Positions 58,691-64,000 of a DNA stretch of 64,000 nt are shown one piece after another (within the stretch, counting starts at the first letter, position 1; each line of letters opens with the position of its first letter). The stretch comes from Vibrio scophthalmi LMG 19158. Lineage in GTDB: Bacteria; Pseudomonadota; Gammaproteobacteria; Enterobacterales; Vibrionaceae. The notes below the pieces were generated by a model. It worked only from the letters and a program-made list of their open reading frames with translations, ran no database searches and was not told the origin of the DNA. The DNA lies in NCBI RefSeq assembly GCF_000222585.1, contig NZ_AFWE01000070.1, positions 1-64,000 on the forward strand. The letters are read 5' to 3'. Both the position numbers and the translations under genes were made by a program.

Positions 58691-58840
58691 ATGATCTTCA
58701 GCAAGTTTGAAAGTTTGGCTTATCGCGCCTATGAATCGTTGCTTACCATAAAGGAAGACATTCCTCTTATAGACCATCACTTAAAATTGCCTTGGACTGG
58801 CTGTGCTTTTTACAACAGAGCTATGAGCTCTGGTTGGTAA
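58691..58840 (+). CDS. Doubtful small ORF, 49 residues
   Basis: An ATG-started open frame in the otherwise empty 58444-58910 gap: MIFSKFESLAYRAYESLL, later HHLKLPWTGCAFYNRAMSSGW. The composition looks protein-like (W, C, Y present, no low complexity), but GAGAGG lies too far (16 bases) upstream, and I recognise nothing. It could be a gene remnant. Confidence 0.25.
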   Translation: MIFSKFESLAYRAYESLLTIKEDIPLIDHHLKLPWTGCAFYNRAMSSGW

Positions 58841-58872
58841 AGTCTCCGAGTCTTGTGATTGGTTCAAATAGC

Positions 58873-58903
58873 AAAAAGCCCGCTAATTGCTTAGCGGGCT
58901 TTT
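58873..58903 (-). terminator. Terminator of tRNA-Ser
   Basis: Stem AAAAGCCCGCTA / TAGCGGGCTTTT (12 bp), immediately past the tRNA 3' end on the minus strand. Confidence 0.9.
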
Positions 58904-58910
58904 CTAAATG

Positions 58911-59001
58911 TGGCGGAGAGATAGGGATTTGAACCCTAGGTGGGCTATAAACCCACGCCGGTTTTCAAGACCGGTGCTTTAAACCACTCAGCCATCTCTC
59001 C
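58911..59001 (-). tRNA. tRNA-Ser (anticodon TGA)
   Basis: 91-nt class II tRNA including encoded CCA. Acceptor GGAGAGA pairs with TCTCTCC; the anticodon loop CTTGAAA gives TGA; the long variable arm (GCGTGGGTTTATAGCCCAC) is typical of Ser; the T loop is GTTCAAATC. Confidence 0.97.
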
Positions 59002-59330
59002 GTTGAGACGCATAATATATAGGTCGGAGATCCTTGTAAACCCCTAAATGGATTGTTTGCCTTGTTTTTGAGCGATTTAACGGTTTTATTTTTCATTTGC
59101 TTGTTTTCTGTTCTATATGTTTGATTTTGAAATAAAAACAAACTTATTTACTGAACAGATAGTGCTATGGATGAAGCTGGTTAGTTCTCTGATTTCTGGA
59201 TTTATTAGGCTCAGGAGCAATCGTTATGGGGAGTCGTCCGGCTGACAAGTTATTGAGATTCGACTAGTGGTGTTTTTAGGACGAGCAGAAAACAAAAAAA
59301 GAGAGCCGAAGCTCTCTTTTTAAAGGTGTA
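59002..59330. other. Gap between tRNA-Ser and tRNA-Pro
   Basis: About 330 bases, low GC, with no open frame worth calling and no repeat. It holds only the tRNA-Ser promoter, and at 59294-59320 the tRNA-Pro terminator. Confidence 0.5.
59294..59320 (-). terminator. Terminator of tRNA-Pro
   Basis: 10-bp stem AAAAGAGAGC / GCTCTCTTTT with loop CGAA, followed by T-run on the minus strand, 10 bases past the tRNA. Confidence 0.9.
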
Positions 59331-59407
59331 TGGTCGGACTGAGAGGATTTGAACCTCCGACCCCCGACACCCCATGACGGTGCGCTACCAAGCTGCGCTA
59401 CAGTCCG
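59331..59407 (-). tRNA. tRNA-Pro (anticodon GGG)
   Basis: 77-nt tRNA including encoded CCA. The acceptor CGGACTG pairs with CAGTCCG. The anticodon arm CCGTC-ATGGGGT-GTCGG gives anticodon GGG, with the same arm as E. coli proL. Confidence 0.96.
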
Positions 59408-59458
59408 ATAGCTTCAATTTAACGAGTCGGTCTGCTGGCGTCAATATAACGAACTGAT

Positions 59459-61258
59459 TTATTTGCTTTTTGTGTAAAAGCGCTGCAATTCGGTCAAGCC
59501 TTGCATCAGTACAGGCAGTGCGGGATTTTCATCACGTAAGCGCTGGTAGTTCGCATCATAGAGCTTATAGTTACCAAACTTATCGATCACAGTGGTATTG
59601 CTGTTGGTGATCAGCGCGAGTTCGTGATGATCGCCTGCTAGAATCCACTTACGTGAACGTTCATCAAACAGATTGCGACCACTGCTGTAATCTGACGGAT
59701 TAGATGAAACGCCCAGTAAATCTTGCAGTAATGTGACAGATAAATCTAGGTGACTGGTTCGGTGGTTATACTGGCCAGCAACTTTACCTGGCCAATGAAT
59801 CACCATCGGCACTTCAAGTTGGTATTGGCTGTAGTTAGAGCCTGCACCCCAGCTATTTGAGCCCGTCTCATTAAACTCAGTACCATGGTTTGACGTCACG
59901 ATAATTACGGTTGAATCAGATAGCTTTAGCTCTTCAATTTTTGCATACAGCGTCGCTAATTCTTGATCTGCGATGCTAACAGATTGCGTATAGCTGGCAC
60001 TGAGTGATTCACTCGCGTTACCAGCAGAGTGCGAATAATCATTAAAGTTATCGAGCGTGGTGAGCTCAATAAAGCTAAACCAAGGCTGGCCATCTTGCAC
60101 TTGCACCCAATCGGCCCAAGCATTGATTGCTAACATGTCAGAAGATTTTGCCTTAGCCGTTTCAATCGATTGCAGTTCAAGACCATTAAAGACGATATCT
60201 TTGTACAGTGGGTCTTCAAAGTTATCACCACTAAAGAGACCAAATTGATAGTCTTGATCTTGCAGAGTTGACAATACGATTGGCAGTGACGCTTGTTCTT
60301 TAATGCTGCTTGCGTAACTCGTTGGCAAGCCGTAGAGCAAGCCAAAAACACCATTGCTATCGTTGCTTGAACTGAAATGATTATTGAAGCTCAAGTTATC
60401 TAAGGAATATTGGAAAGTATTAGGCATGGCCGAAGCATTTAACGCATCAGCACGCAAATTGTTGACGCTTACAACCAGTACATTAAGTGGGTTGGCGCGG
60501 CGACTAAATTCGATTTGTTCTAGTGGGTAGCGAACCAATTCTGACTCACCCAAGCTCTCAGCGCGTCGCTTGAGGTACTCTTCTCGATCAAGTAGGCCAT
60601 GTTTTTCCATAAAGGATTTCGCCGTCATTGGGTATGACAACGGGAAATTCGCCTGTTGAGAGGTGATTGGGGTGTAGAAATGCGCATCCGCCCACGAGTA
60701 GATCAGGTGGCTTGAGGTAAAGCAGATGAAAAATATCGCAGCAATCGGGCGTCCGACATGCTTGTGCGATAGTTTACGTTGCTTACGCCACACCCATTCA
60801 GATAGCGCCAACTCAACTAAGAAAATCAGCGGTAATACAACGAATAGATGCTGTAAATCGGCACTTACGGTACCACTGTTTTCAGAAAATAGGACTTCCC
60901 ATACTACGGGAGTAAGGTGAAGATTAATGGTTTGATAGGCTTGCGTGTCAATAAGCAGCAGCGTCAAGCCTATAGTCACCAAACAGACCGACACTAAGCG
61001 AAATAGCTTACGTGACGGAATGATGAACGTCAGTGGAAATAGAACCAGCAGATAAAGCGCGAACACCAAGAAGCCAAAATGGCCAACCCAGGAAGCCGCG
61101 AGGTAAAACTGACCGAGTAGTGTCTCAGGCCACGGAGATTGAGTGATGTATCGGGTACCGACAAGCATGGCTGCGATAATATTGAAAAACGCAAACCAAT
61201 GGCCCCAACCAACCAAACGCGAAACGCGCTCTCCGTATGTATTTCCGTTATCTACCAT
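59459..61258 (-). CDS. yejM: YejM/LapC-type inner membrane protein (sulfatase-like periplasmic domain)
   Basis: 599 residues: five membrane helices in the first ~190 residues (GWGHWFAFFNIIAAMLVG onwards, the DUF3413 part), then a periplasmic alkaline-phosphatase/sulfatase fold (NPLNVLVVSVNNLRADALNASAMPNTFQY, IIVTSNHGTEFNETGSNSWGAGSNYSQYQLEVPMVIHWPGK). The usual sulfatase nucleophile Thr/Cys context is replaced by NNLRADALNAS, as in E. coli YejM, which is catalytically atypical. YejM/LapC binds LPS and controls LpxC degradation through LapB. It follows yejL by 25 bases. Confidence 0.95.
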   Translation of the reverse strand: MVDNGNTYGERVSRLVGWGHWFAFFNIIAAMLVGTRYITQSPWPETLLGQFYLAASWVGHFGFLVFALYLLVLFPLTFIIPSRKLFRLVSVCLVTIGLTLLLIDTQAYQTINLHLTPVVWEVLFSENSGTVSADLQHLFVVLPLIFLVELALSEWVWRKQRKLSHKHVGRPIAAIFFICFTSSHLIYSWADAHFYTPITSQQANFPLSYPMTAKSFMEKHGLLDREEYLKRRAESLGESELVRYPLEQIEFSRRANPLNVLVVSVNNLRADALNASAMPNTFQYSLDNLSFNNHFSSSNDSNGVFGLLYGLPTSYASSIKEQASLPIVLSTLQDQDYQFGLFSGDNFEDPLYKDIVFNGLELQSIETAKAKSSDMLAINAWADWVQVQDGQPWFSFIELTTLDNFNDYSHSAGNASESLSASYTQSVSIADQELATLYAKIEELKLSDSTVIIVTSNHGTEFNETGSNSWGAGSNYSQYQLEVPMVIHWPGKVAGQYNHRTSHLDLSVTLLQDLLGVSSNPSDYSSGRNLFDERSRKWILAGDHHELALITNSNTTVIDKFGNYKLYDANYQRLRDENPALPVLMQGLTELQRFYTKSK

Positions 61259-61283
61259 GTACTGTTCTAAATTCCGGTTCTAA

Positions 61284-61508
61284 TTAGTGTGCTTTGTCGT
61301 CAATTGAAGACAACAATGCTTGAGCAAATTTTTCAGCAATTGCTTTGCGTTGACCTTGGCCAACACGTTCATTGATTACGTTTGTTGCAATGTTACCAGC
61401 GATCATTAATGATAAATCTGGACCAGCACCGTGCTTAGCTAGCACAGCCGCAACTTCGGTCAAAATGTTTTCAAATTTTTCGTCGCTGTATTTAGATGTA
61501 ATCGGCAT
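61284..61508 (-). CDS. yejL: YejL family protein (DUF1414)
   Basis: 74-residue protein, [49 protein letters not shown], matching the YejL family. Function unknown; it sits between yejK and yejM in enterics and vibrios. First gene of the yejL-yejM unit, divergent from yejK. Confidence 0.95.
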   Translation of the reverse strand: MPITSKYSDEKFENILTEVAAVLAKHGAGPDLSLMIAGNIATNVINERVGQGQRKAIAEKFAQALLSSIDDKAH

Positions 61509-61594
61509 AAAGACTCTAATGAAGAATAGTAAAGCGGCTTATGATAACCTACAATGCCGAGCAACTGAATCCTAGAACGACGATAAATTTCATC

Positions 61595-62593
61595 ATGAGC
61601 CTCTATCTTTCTAACGTTATCCTACATCAACTGCAAAAAAACGAATCCGAAGAACTGGTGGTTAACTTCCGCGCAGACGCGTTGGCGAACGATACCTCTA
61701 GTGAAAACCTTGTTGCTGAACTGCATCGTGTATTCAACTCGAAAGCAGGTAAAGGTTTCGGTTCCTTTAAATCAGACAGCGAATTTCAAGTCTGGTTGCA
61801 AGAACTTCGTAAGCAAGATCGAAATTTTTATGATTTCTCACAAGTTAGCGCAAATCGTCTTAAAGATGAATTGTCTAAGTACCCATTTGCAGACGAAGGT
61901 ATCTTAGTTTTTGCTGAATATCAGTCATTGGCGACGGATTATTTATTTGTCGGTATTATTCCTTCAAACCACAGTTTGAAAGTAACAGAAGGCCTAGATA
62001 TTAGTGCAACAGACTATCTTGACCTTTCAAAAATGGATATCGCCGCACGCATTGATCTGTCGAGCTTTGAAACAGATCAAGATTCAAATCGTTACTTAAC
62101 TTACATCAAAGGTCGTGTTGGCCGTAAAGTGGCTGATTTTTTCCTCGACTTCCTACAAGCCGATATTGGTCTTGATACTAAGCAGCAAAACCAAGTATTG
62201 ATGCAAGCGGTAGAAGATTTTTGTACTGATTCTAAATTAGAAAAATCAGATGCAAACAGCTATAAAAAACAAGTGTTTGATTACTGCAGTGGCCAACTTA
62301 AATCTGGCGATGAAGTGCAAATCAAAGAGTTGTCTGGTGAATTACCACCTGCAGAAGATGGCTCAAGCTTCTTACAGTTTACTCAAGATCACGGTTATGA
62401 GCTGGAAGAGAGCTTCCCTGCCGATCGCTCAACCGTACGCAAACTCACTAAATACGTGGGTGCCGGCGGTGGTATTAACATGAGCTTCGATAGCATGCTT
62501 TTAGGTGAGCGCGTATTTTATGATCCAGAAACGGATACACTGACCATTAAAGGCACACCGCCAAATCTACGTGATCAGCTGACACGTAAATGA
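61595..62593 (+). CDS. yejK: Nucleoid-associated protein YejK (NdpA)
   Basis: 332 residues, matching E. coli YejK (335), a spermidine-nucleoid-associated protein that binds DNA. Diagnostic segments: LSKYPFADEGILVFAEYQ, TYIKGRVGRKVADFFLDFL, YELEESFPADRSTVRKLTKYVGAGGGINMSFD, and TLTIKGTPPNLRDQLTRK at the end. ATG 61595 (MSLYLSNVILHQL) is the family start; the frame opens at 61541 but that part overlaps the promoter gap. Divergent from yejL. Confidence 0.96.
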   Translation: MSLYLSNVILHQLQKNESEELVVNFRADALANDTSSENLVAELHRVFNSKAGKGFGSFKSDSEFQVWLQELRKQDRNFYDFSQVSANRLKDELSKYPFADEGILVFAEYQSLATDYLFVGIIPSNHSLKVTEGLDISATDYLDLSKMDIAARIDLSSFETDQDSNRYLTYIKGRVGRKVADFFLDFLQADIGLDTKQQNQVLMQAVEDFCTDSKLEKSDANSYKKQVFDYCSGQLKSGDEVQIKELSGELPPAEDGSSFLQFTQDHGYELEESFPADRSTVRKLTKYVGAGGGINMSFDSMLLGERVFYDPETDTLTIKGTPPNLRDQLTRK

Positions 62594-62619
62594 TAAATCG
62601 TTTTATATAACGATTATTT

Positions 62620-62647
62620 AGCCTCGCCTCTCATGCGGGGCTTTTTA
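62620..62647 (+). terminator. Terminator of yejK
   Basis: AGCCTCGC / GCGGGGCT stem (one G-T pair) with a seven-base loop and TTTTT. A smaller hairpin (AATCGTT / AACGATT) lies 10 bases earlier. Confidence 0.85.
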
Positions 62648-62794
62648 TTACCTAAGGGTTTTTGCCTACCTTTGTACTTGTTACATTTCTTATCGATAAC
62701 CTGCGCTTGGCGACATTTTGTCCGTCCTAACCTGCATTACGGCCACTTTGCGTATATTCTTGTATTTTAGAGAATTAACCATGTGTAGGTGGAC

Positions 62795-64000
62795 ATGCAA
62801 AAAAGACAACTGATGCTTGGCTGGGGATTAATTCTAATTTGGGCCATTGCGCTCACCGCTTTAGTGGTGAACTACCATAAAACGGAAGCAAAGATGGTCA
62901 AGGTTGCCCAACTGGGTGACAGTATTGAAGAGTTCCGCAGTCGGCTCTTTTTCGACGCCCCTTATCGCGTCAATCTTGTCGAGCAGCAGGTCAACAATCT
63001 GAATAAGATTGAACAGCTGCACCAGCAATTATCGCAAGCGTCAGCCAAAGAATGGTTCAATCCAGATGTCCAACAATTGTTGTTTACTACGGAATGGTTT
63101 GTTGAACAAAGTCATGCTTTTATCAATACAGAGCTCGCCTTGGTTGATTTGATTACTCAGGTGCAAGCAAAGCGTCTTGCCTATGCAGAGCAATCAGATC
63201 TTGAGTCGTATTACTACCGTTTAAGTGCTTATGTTTTTGAGGCTCTCTTTTCTGATGCCTCCCAAGCTTCCGTTGCCTATCGCGACCTAGATAATTTGTA
63301 CACCCAATCCTTGTCATTAGCGGCAGAAGATAAGCAGCAACTGCAAGTTATCTTAGCCAATACCTCTCAGGTCATGGGCAGCTATGCGCAAGGATCGTAT
63401 TTGGTCTCTCAACTGGTAAGTCACTCCGTGCATAATGAAGTGACCGCGATCGGTGACCAATATCATTTGTTACTGGAAAAACATTTCATCATCGGCGCAC
63501 TGCTGAGTGGCAGTGTGATGCTGCTATTAATGGCACTGTGGTATCGCAGCTTTACTTTGTTTGCCGCACAAGTCGTATCGTCATCATCGCTTAATTCGCA
63601 GACGGAGTCGCAAACACAAACTCGTCGCACTCAAGTCTCGCCACAAAAACAACAAACAGAGTCGATGACATCATCTCAATTGGAAGAGCAAGCGCCTTCC
63701 GTCGCTATCAAGCCAGAGCAAGCCAATATTGTTAATTTTGTGGCCAGTAATGGCGAGCAAGAGCCGCAATCTATCTCACAGAGTGAACCTGCAGGGGTTG
63801 AAAGCCAAATTAATTTTCCATTGATGCTGGACTCATTAGGCGATGATCGTGAATCACTCTGTATGTTGTTGGAGGTGTTCGTTGAAGATCATCAGCGCGA
63901 TGTCGCCGAAATAACCCGCTTACTCAGTGATGCACCAGAGGAAGCGATTCGCAAAGCACACAGCCTTAAAGGGGTGGGCGGCAATCTTGGTGCCGATCGT
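62795..64000 (+). CDS. Membrane-anchored HPt-domain protein (3' end outside window)
   Basis: A 402-codon open frame that continues past the window. An N-terminal helix (about 8-26), a helical periplasmic region of ~190 residues, a second helix (about 228-250: FIIGALLSGSVMLLLMALWY), a Gln/Ser/Thr-rich linker (about 262-335), then a histidine phosphotransfer domain with the phospho-His at residue 389 in RKAHSLKGVGGNLGA. No kinase or receiver domain is seen in the visible part. Such proteins may relay phosphate for a hybrid sensor kinase, or may end in further domains beyond the edge. Confidence 0.85.
   Translation, partial: MQKRQLMLGWGLILIWAIALTALVVNYHKTEAKMVKVAQLGDSIEEFRSRLFFDAPYRVNLVEQQVNNLNKIEQLHQQLSQASAKEWFNPDVQQLLFTTEWFVEQSHAFINTELALVDLITQVQAKRLAYAEQSDLESYYYRLSAYVFEALFSDASQASVAYRDLDNLYTQSLSLAAEDKQQLQVILANTSQVMGSYAQGSYLVSQLVSHSVHNEVTAIGDQYHLLLEKHFIIGALLSGSVMLLLMALWYRSFTLFAAQVVSSSSLNSQTESQTQTRRTQVSPQKQQTESMTSSQLEEQAPSVAIKPEQANIVNFVASNGEQEPQSISQSEPAGVESQINFPLMLDSLGDDRESLCMLLEVFVEDHQRDVAEITRLLSDAPEEAIRKAHSLKGVGGNLGADR

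Overview
The window is a gene-dense stretch of a gammaproteobacterial chromosome that looks like chromosome 1 of a Vibrio. The basis is protein resemblance and gene content: a luxO-luxU pair with a divergent Qrr1 small RNA, rsxABC, moaABCDE, the yejK / yejL-yejM block, sodB, grxD and topB. No rRNA, CRISPR array, prophage or insertion sequence was found. Three tRNA genes (Asn, Ser, Pro) are present.

Layout. 1-3029 (minus): the start of an rsx operon (rsxA-rsxB-rsxC, rsxC cut by the window edge). 3390-4703: a Dcu-type C4-dicarboxylate transporter. 4883-4958: tRNA-Asn. 5093-7531: uvrB behind a cluster of DnaA boxes and a perfect LexA box. 7550-9544: the quorum-sensing hub, with qrr1 (minus), its sigma-54 promoter, a LuxO site, then luxO and luxU. 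9530-10417: ybhK/yvcK. 10611-13530: a molybdenum-cofactor riboswitch followed by moaA-B-C-D-E. 13739-18050: a two-CBS protein, a MATE exporter, and zntA behind a MerR/ZntR-type promoter. 18350-25889: udp, metG (minus), mrp, udk, asmA, with a 45-bp purine-rich minisatellite between udp and metG. 26062-27937 (minus): an unrecognised secreted protein and btuR.

28480-35374 carries a complete nine-gene F1Fo ATP synthase operon (I-B-E-F-H-A-G-D-C). Its setting between btuR and a phosphatase gene, away from any origin-type genes, suggests an accessory second ATP synthase. 35546-44092 holds a low-molecular-weight tyrosine phosphatase, a degenerate SDR protein, a Vibrio-type orphan, sodB, grxD, topB, two small orphans, a histone-deacetylase-like hydrolase, and a GGDEF gene whose N-terminal membrane anchor is separated from the rest by a one-base frameshift in a T7 tract.

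44302-58443 is almost entirely minus strand and looks accessory and metabolic: an NhaC antiporter with a PLP trans-sulfuration enzyme; a Bax-type glucosaminidase; a PTS IIA-IIB-IIC (UlaA type) operon fused in order to a two-gene split transketolase and a GntR/UTRA regulator; the secreted phosphatase aphA; and a cluster of a YheO/DauR-type regulator, RidA, a TcyP cystine transporter and a CoA-disulfide reductase, suggestive of cystine/thiol metabolism. 58911-59407 holds tRNA-Ser and tRNA-Pro. The end of the window has yejM and yejL (minus), yejK (plus) and the start of a membrane-anchored HPt protein that runs off the edge.

The best candidates for less-described biology are the PTS/split-transketolase operon, the YheO-RidA-TcyP-CoADR cluster with its symmetric control region, the second ATP synthase, a 40-residue membrane protein, and the frameshifted GGDEF gene with a tandemly duplicated stop-codon end. 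Functions come from reading motifs and from remembered family sequences; no database search was run.
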